The notes under the pieces: generated by a model
The model's database searches: none
The model's input: the letters and a program-made list of their open reading frames with translations, nothing else
What the model was told of the DNA's origin: nothing
Made by a program: the position numbers and the translations under genes
Source of the DNA: Nitrosomonas sp.
Lineage (GTDB): Bacteria > Pseudomonadota > Gammaproteobacteria > Burkholderiales > Nitrosomonadaceae
DNA: 43,921 bases
NCBI GenBank assembly: GCA_021774075.1
Contig: JAJFJK010000015.1
Location: 1-43,921 of the forward strand
Direction: 5' to 3'
Shown: in pieces, positions 25,570-35,335 of the stretch
Numbering within the stretch: position 1 is the stretch's first letter
Layout: the number at the start of each line of letters is the position of its first letter

Positions 25570-26241
25570 TTATTGCGCGGCTTTAATCGCGTCTATGTTT
25601 GCTTGTGCTTCTTCGTTTCCTTGTGCGGCTGCTTTTTCAAACCATTCAATGGCTTTTTGCTCGTCTCTGTCCACACCTTCACCGGTATAGTACATTGCGC
25701 CCAAATTATTTTGTGCATCAACATGCCCTTGCTCAGCCGCTTGCATAAATAATTCCGCCGCTTCTACCATGTCTTGCGGAACACCGTCACCATCGGCATA
25801 CAGCAAACCCAGGTTAAATTGGGCATCAGCATAGCCTTGCTCTGCCGCACGATAAAACCAGCCGGCCGCCATGGCAGGATCATTATCTAAAACAACACCG
25901 CCCGCTGTCTTGGAGACGGCTTCACCAGTGTAATACATCACACCAAGACCGGTTTGCGCTTCAGGATCTCCGGCTCTGGCTTGTTCAAGAAATGCCTGAA
26001 ATTTCTCTTCGGCTTCAGGCGCGTCTTCAACACCTGGTGGTAAAATTTGTTCTACTAATTCGGCTCTTTCTTCGGGTGACAAGCCTTCTCCCAACAAAGA
26101 TGGCAGTTCACCCACAGTGGTTACTTCACCCATAACCGATTGCTCAGAGCTTGCATCTGATTTATCACTCGATGATTCCTCCCCGCAACCTGTCAGTATT
26201 AAAAATGGTGCAGCAAGTAATAAAACAGCAAAAACTCTCAT
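25570..26241 (-). CDS. Sel1-repeat lipoprotein
   Basis: A 223-residue protein with a lipoprotein signal (lipobox LTGC, Cys19), a serine/acidic linker (EESSSDKSDASSEQS), and at least three Sel1-like repeats from about residue 90. They read AQTGLGVMYYTGEAVS, AQFNLGLLYADGDGV and AQNNLGAMYYTGEGV, each followed by an AAEWF/AAEQG-type second helix. Sel1 repeats form a superhelical scaffold for protein binding. Location would be the periplasmic face of a membrane. A good ribosome binding site (AAGGAAA) precedes the ATG. The partner is unknown. It lies 109 bp downstream of the ankyrin gene on the same strand. Confidence 0.87.
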   Translation of the reverse strand: MRVFAVLLLAAPFLILTGCGEESSSDKSDASSEQSVMGEVTTVGELPSLLGEGLSPEERAELVEQILPPGVEDAPEAEEKFQAFLEQARAGDPEAQTGLGVMYYTGEAVSKTAGGVVLDNDPAMAAGWFYRAAEQGYADAQFNLGLLYADGDGVPQDMVEAAELFMQAAEQGHVDAQNNLGAMYYTGEGVDRDEQKAIEWFEKAAAQGNEEAQANIDAIKAAQ

Positions 26242-26350
26242 CTTATATTTCCTTTATTCCATAAATAGGCATTGTGAAGGTTAATAATCCCTTCTTATTA
26301 GCCAATATTAATTGTTTAAAAAATGGTGCTTAAAATTTAAAATTGTTATT

Positions 26351-27106
26351 TTATTTGGCACCCGCGTCCTTGAGCAACTTAATAATTTCCGAATAACGAT
26401 ATAAACCTGCCAACTTCAACGGCGTCATGCCATTTGAAGCCACAACATTCAAATCTGCTTTCGCGATGATTAATGCATAAACCGAATTATAGTGGCCATG
26501 TTGTATCGCTAACATCAATGCGGTTGCACCATTATCCAGCGCATAATTAACATCCGCTTGGGCATTTGTCAGCGCCTGGATTATAAATTGATGCCCTTCC
26601 TGCGCGGCCAACATTAACGGCGTCATATCATTACTTCTGGTCGCCTCAATATCCGCATTGGCAGCGATTAATTGTGCCACAACTTGCCTTCTGTTTTTCT
26701 CGGCGGCAAGAATTAAAGCTGTGTCATTATTTTCTGCAGCAGCCACGGCATTCACATCTGCATTGGCTGCCAATAACATCTCAACGATAAATTCACGGCC
26801 ATCACTTGCTGCCTGGATCAAACTGGTGTAGTCATTTTGCGCACGATAATCAACATCTGCGCCTGCATCCAGTATGCGCTGTACGATTGCCGGATTACCT
26901 TTATTTACTGCCGTAAATAATGCGCTATTTAACGCATCCTGCTCAAAATCTGATGCCTCAAGGATTTGTCGCACCAAAGGCAAATTACCCATGTCTGCTG
27001 CAGCATTCAATTTTTCACTTTTGTCGGTTGACCATGCACTCATCGGGAAGAAAAACAAAATAAACAACAATACCCATACTAGTTTAGTGCTCTGCAACCG
27101 TATCAT
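26351..27106 (-). CDS. Secreted ankyrin-repeat protein
   Basis: A 251-residue protein with a signal peptide (LVWVLLFILFFFPMSAWS, cleavage after Ser about 26). It continues as about seven ankyrin repeats to the C-terminus, recognisable by ALFTAVNKGNPAIVQRIL, DYTSLIQAASDGREFIVEML, DTALILAAEKNRRQVVAQLI and MTPLMLAAQEGHQFIIQAL. There is no other domain. Periplasmic ankyrin proteins exist (some tied to catalase or envelope defence), but no function can be given here. A consensus AAGGAGT ribosome binding site lies before the ATG. It shares strand with the Sel1 lipoprotein; both are repeat scaffolds outside the cytoplasm. Confidence 0.87.
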   Translation of the reverse strand: MIRLQSTKLVWVLLFILFFFPMSAWSTDKSEKLNAAADMGNLPLVRQILEASDFEQDALNSALFTAVNKGNPAIVQRILDAGADVDYRAQNDYTSLIQAASDGREFIVEMLLAANADVNAVAAAENNDTALILAAEKNRRQVVAQLIAANADIEATRSNDMTPLMLAAQEGHQFIIQALTNAQADVNYALDNGATALMLAIQHGHYNSVYALIIAKADLNVVASNGMTPLKLAGLYRYSEIIKLLKDAGAK

Positions 27107-27477
27107 TCAAATACTCCTTAAAATAATTCTAAATAATTTTGTACCCGCTGTTCAATTAACAACAGTTTTTTTACTTTTAATGTTATCGATTTTATTCGCA
27201 TATGACGCTGTTCTGCATGAAATATTGCTTGCTCACATCAAAATATTATATCAATATCAAAGATATAGAAATCACAATTCATGACTTACTTTCTACACAA
27301 CGCACCGACCAATAAATAATCGATGCATTCCCTCACTGTGGGAGCTATGCTATCCTCACTACTTTAAAGAAAAATCAGAAATGACGCAAAACTTCGTTAA
27401 ATGATTTTGCCAAAGACATCCAAAGCAACGCAAAGACTTAAGTCTTAAATTCATGAAAGTTTACCAAAAGAAGTGCC
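27107..27477. other. Divergent intergenic region, ankyrin gene / ubiH
   Basis: A 371-bp AT-rich gap holding the promoters of two divergent genes. I see no ORF or RNA gene that I can support. A weak 5-bp stem before a T-run near 27148-27173 is too short to call a terminator. Confidence 0.45.
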
Positions 27478-28650
27478 ATGACGACTGTTAATTATGAGAT
27501 TGTTATTATAGGCGGCGGCCCGGTTGGCATGGCATTGGCACTGATACTTCGAGACAGCGGTATTTCAACACTGTTGCTGGAAGCACGTGGATTACCTGAA
27601 AAAGTTGATGACCCTCGCCCACTGGCGTTATCACATGGCAGCCGTTTGATTTTGCAACGTTTGGGCGTATGGCAGAAATTAAGTCAAAAAACGCCTATTA
27701 CAACCATTCATATTTCTAACCGTGGTGGTTTGGGTCGAACGGTTTTGACCCCTGAAGATGCCGGTGTTTCAGCTTTGGGGTATGTGGTTAATTATCACGA
27801 TTTGTTCCGCGCACTGTATGAAACGCTGCAAGATACGGATACGGACTATTTAACCGGCGCCACAGTAAAACAATTTGATACGGATGCTGATTTTGGTCAT
27901 GTGCAATTTGACCATCATGGAGAAGAAAATGAAGTCGGCGCTAAATTATTGATTCTGGCAGATGGTGGCCGTTTGAGCGCACAAATTGAAGACATCACTT
28001 ATCAAACCCATGACTATGAGCAATGGGCAGTTGTCGCCAATATAAAGGCACAAACGTTACAATCCGGCATTGCTTATGAACGATTTACTTCGGATGGGCC
28101 GGTCGCGTTATTGCCTTCAGGTGAGAATTTCGCCTTGGTTTGGACTGTATCCCCCACTGCAGCAAAAGAAATCATTGCATTGGATGACGAAACCTTTCTG
28201 GCCCGGCTACATCAACATTTTGGCGACCGATTAGGAAAATTTATCGGTGCTGGCAAACGTTCCGGATTTCCATTGGCACTCAAATATGCAACACCTACAA
28301 CCTCTCAACGAATTGCATTGATTGGTAATGCTGCGCAAACGTTGCACCCGGTTGCCGGACAAGGTTTTAATCTGGGGCTGCGCGATGCGCATGAGCTTGC
28401 CAATGAAGTATTAATGACATTTAAAGCAGGCAAAGAAATTGGCACACCGGCGATGTTGGCAAGATATCGACAACAGCGTCAAATTGATAGCAAAGCCGGA
28501 CGGATTTTTACCGACTCATTGATCAAACTTTTTTCTAATGATAACCCGCTACTAAAACATGCTTGTGGTTTTGGGCTGAGTGCATTAGATTGTTTTCCAC
28601 CGATCAAGCGTTTTGTTGCACGTCGCATGATCTTCGGTGCCAGAGGCTAA
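27478..28650 (+). CDS. ubiH: UbiH/UbiF family FAD-dependent hydroxylase (ubiquinone synthesis)
   Basis: A flavin monooxygenase of 390 residues that hydroxylates a ring position of a ubiquinone precursor. The FAD-binding GGGPVGMALALILRDSGIST is at about 12-31. The mid-protein LILADGGRLS corresponds to the DG motif, and the second FAD motif is IALIGNAAQTLHPVAGQGFN followed by LGLRDAHELA. UbiH, UbiF and UbiI cannot be separated with confidence; only one is seen here. UbiJ and UbiB lie 5-7 kb away on the same strand, so a share of ubiquinone synthesis is encoded in this window. Confidence 0.88.
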   Translation: MTTVNYEIVIIGGGPVGMALALILRDSGISTLLLEARGLPEKVDDPRPLALSHGSRLILQRLGVWQKLSQKTPITTIHISNRGGLGRTVLTPEDAGVSALGYVVNYHDLFRALYETLQDTDTDYLTGATVKQFDTDADFGHVQFDHHGEENEVGAKLLILADGGRLSAQIEDITYQTHDYEQWAVVANIKAQTLQSGIAYERFTSDGPVALLPSGENFALVWTVSPTAAKEIIALDDETFLARLHQHFGDRLGKFIGAGKRSGFPLALKYATPTTSQRIALIGNAAQTLHPVAGQGFNLGLRDAHELANEVLMTFKAGKEIGTPAMLARYRQQRQIDSKAGRIFTDSLIKLFSNDNPLLKHACGFGLSALDCFPPIKRFVARRMIFGARG

Positions 28651-28778
28651 TTGTTTTATTGGTAATTGTTAATTGGCAGCGCGTTGAGGTCACATTTTCA
28701 AATAAAACATTATTCTGTTCATCGTTACACTTTTTCACGCCATTTTTTATTTTTTGTCACAGCAGGTAATCAGACTTC

Positions 28779-29795
28779 ATGCAAATAGGCACGCATAAAC
28801 TTAAAAATAATTTAATTGTTGCACCCATGGCGGGTGTTACTGACCGCCCTTTTCGTCAGTTATGTAAAAGCATGGGTGCCGGCATGGCCGTGTCTGAAAT
28901 GGTTACCTGTAATTCTTTGTTATACGGCTCAAAAAAGACGCAACGCCGCGCCAATCATGATGGCGAAGTTTCTCCTATTTCTGTACAAATTGCCGGCGCA
29001 GATCCTGACATGCTGGCCACAGCTGCGCAATATAACAGAGACCGAGGCGCACAAATTATTGATATTAATATGGGATGCCCGGCTAAAAAGATCTGCAATG
29101 TCATGGCCGGCTCCGCCTTGTTACAAGATGAAAAATTAGTTGGCAGAATCCTCGATTCGGTCGTTAACGCCGTTGATATCCCGGTCACACTTAAAATTAG
29201 AACAGGATGGGACAAACAAAATAAAAACGCACTTGCTATCGCAAAAATTGCTGAGAGTGCAGGCGTGCAGGCATTGGCTATTCATGGCCGCACACGCGCC
29301 TGCGCCTATCGCGGTGAAGCGGAATATGAAACCATTGCAGCTGTTAAAGACACCGTCAAAATTCCTGTAATCGCCAATGGCGATATTACTTCGCCTGAAA
29401 AAGCAAAACATATTCTGAAAATCACAAAGGCTGATGCCATCATGGTCGGCCGTGCTGCACAAGGCAGGCCGTGGATTTTCCGTGAGATCTCACATTATCT
29501 CTCTACCGGAAAGCATCTGCCTGCTCCAGAGGTTACAGAAATTCATCGCGTGCTGATTGCGCATTTACACGACCTCTATAATTTCTATGGTGAGTACTCA
29601 GGTGTGCGCATCGCGCGCAAACATATTTCCTGGTATACCAAGGGCCTGGCTGGTTCAGCAGGTTTTCGTCAAACCATGAACCAATTGAAAACCTGTGAAC
29701 AGCAGATTTCGGAAACCAACCGGCTCTTCACCAACTTGGCTGATCATGATCAACGATTGATTTATTGCAAAAACAAGGAGGTGGCTGTTGAATGA
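28779..29795 (+). CDS. dusB: tRNA-dihydrouridine synthase B
   Basis: A flavin enzyme that reduces specific uridines in the tRNA D-loop. The 338 residues start MQIGTHKLKNNLIVAPMAGV, and the catalytic cysteine is Cys100 in DINMGCPAKKICN, the DusB numbering. The FMN phosphate region IMVGRAAQGRPWIF is intact. Its last four bases overlap the start of fis (ATGA), giving the conserved dusB-fis operon in which Dus is translated before Fis. Confidence 0.96.
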   Translation: MQIGTHKLKNNLIVAPMAGVTDRPFRQLCKSMGAGMAVSEMVTCNSLLYGSKKTQRRANHDGEVSPISVQIAGADPDMLATAAQYNRDRGAQIIDINMGCPAKKICNVMAGSALLQDEKLVGRILDSVVNAVDIPVTLKIRTGWDKQNKNALAIAKIAESAGVQALAIHGRTRACAYRGEAEYETIAAVKDTVKIPVIANGDITSPEKAKHILKITKADAIMVGRAAQGRPWIFREISHYLSTGKHLPAPEVTEIHRVLIAHLHDLYNFYGEYSGVRIARKHISWYTKGLAGSAGFRQTMNQLKTCEQQISETNRLFTNLADHDQRLIYCKNKEVAVE

Positions 29796-30034
29796 ATGCA
29801 TCAAACGACAATGAAATTGCAACCTGTATCCGTAAAGCAATCGATAAATATCTGCATGACCTGGATGGTGAAAAACCTTGCCACATTTATGAGATGGTCT
29901 TACACAGTGTAGAAAAACCGTTGATAGAAGCCGTCATACAGCACACCAATGGCAATCAAACACAGGCGGCAACATTACTTGGCATCAATCGCAATACGCT
30001 ACGCAACAAAATGAAACAATATGATATTAAATAA
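29792..30034 (+). CDS. fis: DNA-binding protein Fis
   Basis: An 80-residue nucleoid protein and growth-phase regulator. The C-terminal helix-turn-helix NQTQAATLLGINRNTLRNKM (about 55-74) is the Fis signature. At 80 residues it is shorter than the 98 of E. coli Fis, as expected for betaproteobacterial Fis, which lacks part of the N-terminal beta-hairpin arm. It overlaps dusB by 4 bp and ends 9 bp before purH, so all three are probably co-transcribed. Confidence 0.94.
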   Translation: MNASNDNEIATCIRKAIDKYLHDLDGEKPCHIYEMVLHSVEKPLIEAVIQHTNGNQTQAATLLGINRNTLRNKMKQYDIK

Positions 30035-30043
30035 GGCAATTGA

Positions 30044-31603
30044 ATGAGCATCAAACAAGCGCTTATCAGCGTTTCAGACAAAACTGGCATTGTTGAACTG
30101 GCACAGGCGCTAAACCAACAAGGCGTCACTATTATCTCGACTGGCGGAACCGCCAAATTATTACAGCAAACGGGAATACCGGTCATCGAAATCAGTGACT
30201 ATACCGGGTTCCCGGAAATGTTGGATGGACGGGTCAAAACATTGCACCCCAAGGTGCATGCGGGTATTCTGGCTCGCAACGATTTGCCTGAGCATCAAGC
30301 CGCAATGCGAGCATCTTCATTTGCAAATATTGAATTGGTTGTGGTCAATCTGTATCCCTTTAGTCAAACCATTGCCAAACCAGATTGTAGTCTTGAAGAT
30401 GCTATCGAGAACATCGATATCGGTGGGCCGACGATGGTGCGGGCTGCGGCCAAGAATTATCAAAAAGTCACCATTGTCACCAACCCCCAAGATTACACCT
30501 TGCTGCTGGATGAAATGAAAGCCAACAATGGCGCTGTTGGCGCATCCCGCCGATTCCAGTTTGGACAAAAAGCATTCTCACATACCGCAGCTTATGACAG
30601 TGCCATCAGCAATTATTTAACCGCGATAGACACGGATAATAGCCACAAAGCTTTTCCTGCATCACTTAATTTGAATTTCAGTATTGTACAAAATCTGCGC
30701 TATGGCGAGAACCCACATCAAGAAGCGGCGTTCTACCGTGACAATGTCACAATTCCTGGCAGCCTTGCCAGTTATACCCAATTACAGGGAAAAGAACTGT
30801 CATTCAATAATATTGCAGACACCGATGCAGCTTGGGAGTGCGTTAAATCTTTTGACAAACCGGCCTGTGTCATCGTTAAACATGCCAACCCCTGTGGTGT
30901 TGCGATTGCGGACAATTCACTGAATGCGTATCAACTTGCTCTGGCGACTGATCCAACGTCAGCGTTTGGCGGCATAATCGCTTTTAATCATGTTTTGGAT
31001 GAAGAAACTGCACAAGCCGTGATTAAACAATTCGTTGAAGTCATTATTGCGCCGGAAATAACCCATGAAGCCAAACAAGTGCTTGCTCAAAAGAAAAACG
31101 TGCGGGTTTTAATGTTGCCTTTGGCACGAGAACACCATCAATATGACTTGAAACGCATTGGTGGTGGATTACTGGCACAAACACCGGACAGCCACTCTAT
31201 TATTTCAGCTGACCTTAAAGTCGTGACCCAGCTACAGCCAACACCACAACAATTGGAAGATTTTATTTTTGCCTGGCGTGTTGCAAAATTTGTAAAATCA
31301 AATACCATTGTTTTTTGCCGCAACGGTCAAACATTAGGCATAGGCGCAGGTCAAATGAGTCGCATAGACAGCGCAAGAATTGCATCGATTAAAGCACAAC
31401 ATGCCGGGCTTGATCTGGTTGGATCGGTTGTCGCATCCGATGCATTTTTCCCATTCCGGGATGGGCTGGATGTTGTGGTTGAGGCTGGCACTAAAGCAGT
31501 GATTCAACCCGGCGGCAGCATTCGTGATGATGAAGTCATTGCAGCGGCTGATGAGCAAGGAATCACCATGGTTTTTACCGGTATTCGACATTTCCGACAC
31601 TAA
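30044..31603 (+). CDS. purH: Bifunctional AICAR transformylase / IMP cyclohydrolase
   Basis: Carries out the last two steps of IMP synthesis. The 519 residues match the family. The N-terminal IMP cyclohydrolase domain (about 1-195) has [24 protein letters not shown] and [18 protein letters not shown]. The C-terminal AICAR transformylase domain has [13 protein letters not shown], the catalytic KHANPCGVA, and the end signatures [13 protein letters not shown] and FTGIRHFRH. It is followed by purD after 18 bp. Confidence 0.97.
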   Translation: MSIKQALISVSDKTGIVELAQALNQQGVTIISTGGTAKLLQQTGIPVIEISDYTGFPEMLDGRVKTLHPKVHAGILARNDLPEHQAAMRASSFANIELVVVNLYPFSQTIAKPDCSLEDAIENIDIGGPTMVRAAAKNYQKVTIVTNPQDYTLLLDEMKANNGAVGASRRFQFGQKAFSHTAAYDSAISNYLTAIDTDNSHKAFPASLNLNFSIVQNLRYGENPHQEAAFYRDNVTIPGSLASYTQLQGKELSFNNIADTDAAWECVKSFDKPACVIVKHANPCGVAIADNSLNAYQLALATDPTSAFGGIIAFNHVLDEETAQAVIKQFVEVIIAPEITHEAKQVLAQKKNVRVLMLPLAREHHQYDLKRIGGGLLAQTPDSHSIISADLKVVTQLQPTPQQLEDFIFAWRVAKFVKSNTIVFCRNGQTLGIGAGQMSRIDSARIASIKAQHAGLDLVGSVVASDAFFPFRDGLDVVVEAGTKAVIQPGGSIRDDEVIAAADEQGITMVFTGIRHFRH

Positions 31604-31621
31604 TATAACTGACGGTCATTC

Positions 31622-32932
31622 ATGAACTTACTCGTAATTGGTGGTGGCGGTAGAGAACATGCTCTGGCATGGAAATTAATTCAATCGCCACGCATACTTA
31701 AAGTCTTTGTTGCACCAGGCAACGCTGGCACGGCACAAGAGCGTGGTTTGGAGAACATTCCGCTGACTACAATACCTGACTTAATAGAATTTGCGCTTAA
31801 AGAACACATTGCATTTACCATCGTTGGGCCAGAAGCGCCACTCGCAGAAGGTATTGTAGATGCCTTCAGAGCAGCAGATTTAGCAATTTTTGGCCCAACT
31901 CAGCAAGCTGCACAGCTTGAAATCTCAAAAACTTTCGCCAAGGAATTCATGCAGCGTCACCGTATCCCTACGGCTGAGTATGCCAGCTTTAGCGATCCTG
32001 AACTGGCGCATCAGTATGTTAATGATAACGGTGCGCCAATTGTTATCAAAGCCAATGGTTTGGCGGCTGGCAAAGGCGTTGTGGTGGCACCATCCGTTGA
32101 CATAGCGCATGCGGCAATTGACACCCTGCTGGTTGACAAACATCTGGGTGGCGCAGGTTCTGAAATTATTATTGAGGAATTCCTGGAAGGCATAGAAATC
32201 AGTTTTATTGTCATGGCAGACGGCAAAAATGTATTGCCACTTGCCACCAGCCAGGATCACAAACGCCTTTATAATGATGACTCAGGCCCAAACACCGGTG
32301 GCATGGGCGCATACTCGCCGACACCGTTTATCTCTCCTGAAATACATGCCAAAATTATGCGCGAGGTTATTAACCCTGTAATTCATGGCATGCAACAAGA
32401 AGACTTAAATTACACGGGTTTTCTTTATGCCGGCTTAATGCTCACAACAGATAATCAGGTTAAAGTGCTGGAATTCAACTGCCGTATGGGTGACCCGGAA
32501 ACACAACCGATTATGTTGCGTTTAAAAAGTGATCTCTCGATGTTAATCGAACATGCTTTAAACGGTACCTTGGATAAAGCTGAAACAGAATGGGATCGTC
32601 GCACAGCACTTGGCGTTGTTATGGCAGCCTATGGTTATCCAGAGCAACCGAGAACCGGCGACGTGATTCACGGCCTGCCTAATCGTCTCGTTCAACAACA
32701 AACCGAGAACATTCATGTTTTTCATTCTGGCACTGCCTTTGGGGGCAAAGATGGAAAAGAAATAATCACAGCAGGCGGGCGTGTTTTATGCGTTACGGCA
32801 CTTGGTGACAACACAAAATTAGCGCAACAGCACGCCTATCAACTGGTCAACAAAATCAGTTTTAACGGTTCTCAAATTAGAGATGATATTGGCTATCAAG
32901 GTGTTCGTCATCAACAAAAACACAAGCAATAA
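31622..32932 (+). CDS. purD: Phosphoribosylamine-glycine ligase
   Basis: Joins phosphoribosylamine and glycine with ATP, the second step of purine synthesis. It has 436 residues, standard length. The N-terminal domain begins MNLLVIGGGGREHALAWKL. The ATP-grasp core carries IVIKANGLAAGKGVVVA and SQDHKRLYNDDSGPNTGGMG. The metal-binding EFNCRMGDPETQ follows. purH-purD are in the common operon arrangement. After it lie about 270 bp of non-coding sequence before ubiJ. Confidence 0.97.
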   Translation: MNLLVIGGGGREHALAWKLIQSPRILKVFVAPGNAGTAQERGLENIPLTTIPDLIEFALKEHIAFTIVGPEAPLAEGIVDAFRAADLAIFGPTQQAAQLEISKTFAKEFMQRHRIPTAEYASFSDPELAHQYVNDNGAPIVIKANGLAAGKGVVVAPSVDIAHAAIDTLLVDKHLGGAGSEIIIEEFLEGIEISFIVMADGKNVLPLATSQDHKRLYNDDSGPNTGGMGAYSPTPFISPEIHAKIMREVINPVIHGMQQEDLNYTGFLYAGLMLTTDNQVKVLEFNCRMGDPETQPIMLRLKSDLSMLIEHALNGTLDKAETEWDRRTALGVVMAAYGYPEQPRTGDVIHGLPNRLVQQQTENIHVFHSGTAFGGKDGKEIITAGGRVLCVTALGDNTKLAQQHAYQLVNKISFNGSQIRDDIGYQGVRHQQKHKQ

Positions 32933-33204
32933 CGTTACAGAGCAATTTAAACGAGACGCGACATTGAAAGCATCACCAATAAGCCACAATCTCAATACTA
33001 ATCTCTACTCCCAACGTACCCAAGCCCCCTATAGCCACACCCACACCATCTGCTAAAATGGCAATGAGGGTCATATTTGGATCTAAATTATAGTGCTATA
33101 CTCTCAGCTTTAATAGTGTTCAATGTTTATAATGATCGACACTGCTTTTACAAAATATTCATTTCCAATCATAATTTATAAGCTCTCAATTCCAAAGAGA
33201 AATC

Positions 33205-33789
33205 ATGTTAACTTCGATCGCAATCACACCAATTAATCATATGCTGCGAGGCGAAAGCTGGGCTTGTAGCCGATTGCAATCGTACAGCGGCAAAACAATA
33301 TGTGTTCAGATACCGCCTTTATTTGAGATAAATCTGCTTGTTCAAGCCAGTGGTGAGTTACAAAACACCAGCCAATTAGAAGAAATAGATACCACGCTTT
33401 GTCTGTTACCTGGCATCTTGCCTGGAATATTGGCACATGATGAAAATGCCTATGCGCGTATAAAAATATCCGGCGATACAAATTTTGCAAATGAATTAAT
33501 CAATATCAGCAAAAATATCAATTTAAATATCGAACAGGATCTAAGCAAAATTATTGGTGATATTCCGGCACATCGTATTGCAAAGACAGGGAAACAGGTT
33601 GTTCAATGGCATGCCGACAGTATTAATAATTTGTCTCTAGCATTAGTTGAGTACTGGATGGAAGAGCAGCCCATGTTAGCGAAATCTACATATATCAACG
33701 AATTTGTAGATGAAGTAAAAATACTTCAGGACGATACAGATCAATTAGATCAACGCATACAATCTCTAACTCAGAAGGCTGCGCTTTAA
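33205..33789 (+). CDS. ubiJ: Ubiquinone biosynthesis accessory factor UbiJ
   Basis: A 194-residue protein with an N-terminal SCP2-like lipid-binding domain (about 8-110) and a C-terminal helical region ending in a coiled coil (DEVKILQDDTDQLDQRIQSL). UbiJ helps carry hydrophobic intermediates within the ubiquinone synthesis complex. The call rests on the domain architecture and on ubiB following 18 bp downstream, as in most proteobacteria (ubiE-ubiJ-ubiB). ubiE is not adjacent here. Confidence 0.88.
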   Translation: MLTSIAITPINHMLRGESWACSRLQSYSGKTICVQIPPLFEINLLVQASGELQNTSQLEEIDTTLCLLPGILPGILAHDENAYARIKISGDTNFANELINISKNINLNIEQDLSKIIGDIPAHRIAKTGKQVVQWHADSINNLSLALVEYWMEEQPMLAKSTYINEFVDEVKILQDDTDQLDQRIQSLTQKAAL

Positions 33790-33807
33790 CAAACACACTA
33801 AAAATCA

Positions 33808-35322
33808 ATGCGCATATTTCGTCTTCTTAAAATACACTCAGTCGCTTTCCGTTTTGGGCTCGACGAATTTTTTCTTAGTCATGGCCGACTACGTATCTTA
33901 AGAGCGCCAATAAGATGGCTAACTTTCTGGCGGAAACTTGAGCGGCCACGCGGTGAACGGCTGCGTATGGCGTTGGAAGCATTGGGCCCGATATTTGTAA
34001 AATTCGGCCAAATGCTGTCTACGCGTCGTGACTTGTTACCACATGATGTTGCTGATGAATTAGCCAAACTACAAGATCAGGTGCCGCCTTTCTCCACCGA
34101 GATTGTGTTAACAACACTGGAAAAAGTCTACGAGAAAAAAATTGATGAGCTGTTTTTAAAATTCGATGAAAAACCTATAGCCAGTGCATCTGTCGCACAA
34201 GTGCACTTTGCGGTTTTACATGATGGCACAGAAGTTGCCGTGAAAATATTGCGACAAAATATCGCCCCCGTTATTGCGCATGATATTGCCCTGATGGATA
34301 CGGGCGCATGGCTGGCAGAAGCATTATGGCCTGATGGCAAACGTTTAAAACTACAACAAGTCGTCTCGGAGTTTGCACGCCATCTTGATGATGAACTGGA
34401 TTTGATGCGTGAAGCTGCCAACTGCAGCCAATTGCGACGTAACTTTCTTAACTCTCCATTATTATTTGTACCAGAAGTACATTGGGATTATTGCCGCTCG
34501 TCAGTTATGGTGATGGAACGCGTCAAAGGTATCCCCATTAGCCATATAGAACAATTACACAAACAGGGTGTTGATATTCCTCAGCTAGCCCGCATGGGTG
34601 TGGAGATTTTTTTCACCCAGGTTTTTCGTGACGGTTATTTTCATGCCGATATGCATCCTGGTAACATTTTCGTCGGTGAAGACAATCGTTACATCGCGGT
34701 TGACTTCGGCATCATGGGCACACTCAGTGACGAAGATAAGAATTATCTGGCACAAAACTTCCTGGCTTTTTTTCGACGTGACTATGCGCGTGTGGCACAA
34801 GCTCATGTTGAAGCCGGTTGGGCGCCTAAAGAAACGCGTGTAGATGATTTTGAAACAGCCATTCGCTCGGTATGCGAACCGATTTTTGACAAGCCGCTGA
34901 AAGAAATATCATTTGGTCGAATATTATTTCAATTATTCCAGGTTTCACGTCAGTTTAATGTTGAAATACAGCCACAGCTGGTTTTGCTGCAAAAAACATT
35001 GTTGAATATTGAAGGACTCGGTCGCGATCTTGATCCTGATCTTGATCTATGGAAAACAGCCAAACCGTTTCTTGAAAACTGGATGGATGAACAAATCGGA
35101 CTACGTGGCCTAGCCAGCCGCATGCAAAAGGAAGCACCAAATTGGGCAGTCATTTTCCCCCAGTTTCCTCGCCTGATACACCATATTCTCTCAGAAAACA
35201 AAAATCAGGAACTGGAAGAAAAAATGACCGACTTAATTGCTGAACAAAAACGTCAAAATCGCATGTTGGTAATCATCGTCATGTTGTTGGCTACATTGCT
35301 GCTCTGGCAAATTTTACTATAG
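33808..35322 (+). CDS. ubiB: Ubiquinone biosynthesis protein UbiB (atypical kinase/ATPase)
   Basis: A 504-residue member of the UbiB/ABC1/ADCK family. The KxGQ motif that shapes its unusual active site is KFGQ (65-68). Downstream motifs are the ATP-lysine strand [21 protein letters not shown], the catalytic loop [13 protein letters not shown], and [10 protein letters not shown] (DFG). It ends in hydrophobic helices ([19 protein letters not shown]) that anchor it in the membrane. It promotes ubiquinone synthesis, probably by extracting lipid intermediates from the membrane. It is the last gene of the ubiJ-ubiB pair and converges on the permease gene. Confidence 0.96.
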   Translation: MRIFRLLKIHSVAFRFGLDEFFLSHGRLRILRAPIRWLTFWRKLERPRGERLRMALEALGPIFVKFGQMLSTRRDLLPHDVADELAKLQDQVPPFSTEIVLTTLEKVYEKKIDELFLKFDEKPIASASVAQVHFAVLHDGTEVAVKILRQNIAPVIAHDIALMDTGAWLAEALWPDGKRLKLQQVVSEFARHLDDELDLMREAANCSQLRRNFLNSPLLFVPEVHWDYCRSSVMVMERVKGIPISHIEQLHKQGVDIPQLARMGVEIFFTQVFRDGYFHADMHPGNIFVGEDNRYIAVDFGIMGTLSDEDKNYLAQNFLAFFRRDYARVAQAHVEAGWAPKETRVDDFETAIRSVCEPIFDKPLKEISFGRILFQLFQVSRQFNVEIQPQLVLLQKTLLNIEGLGRDLDPDLDLWKTAKPFLENWMDEQIGLRGLASRMQKEAPNWAVIFPQFPRLIHHILSENKNQELEEKMTDLIAEQKRQNRMLVIIVMLLATLLLWQILL

Positions 35323-35335
35323 CCACCTCTAAAGA

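Noticed and set aside
25408-25752. Plus-strand open frame of about 114 codons near the Sel1 gene
   Set aside because: Its second half is antisense to the Sel1 coding region, it starts with TTG without a ribosome binding site, and it runs through the hairpin terminator.
27148-27173. Terminator before a T-run upstream of the ankyrin gene
   Set aside because: The stem is only 5 bp, and no plus-strand gene ends before it.
31890-32260. Alternative frames inside purD
   Set aside because: They overlap a complete, unmistakable purD and have no independent support.
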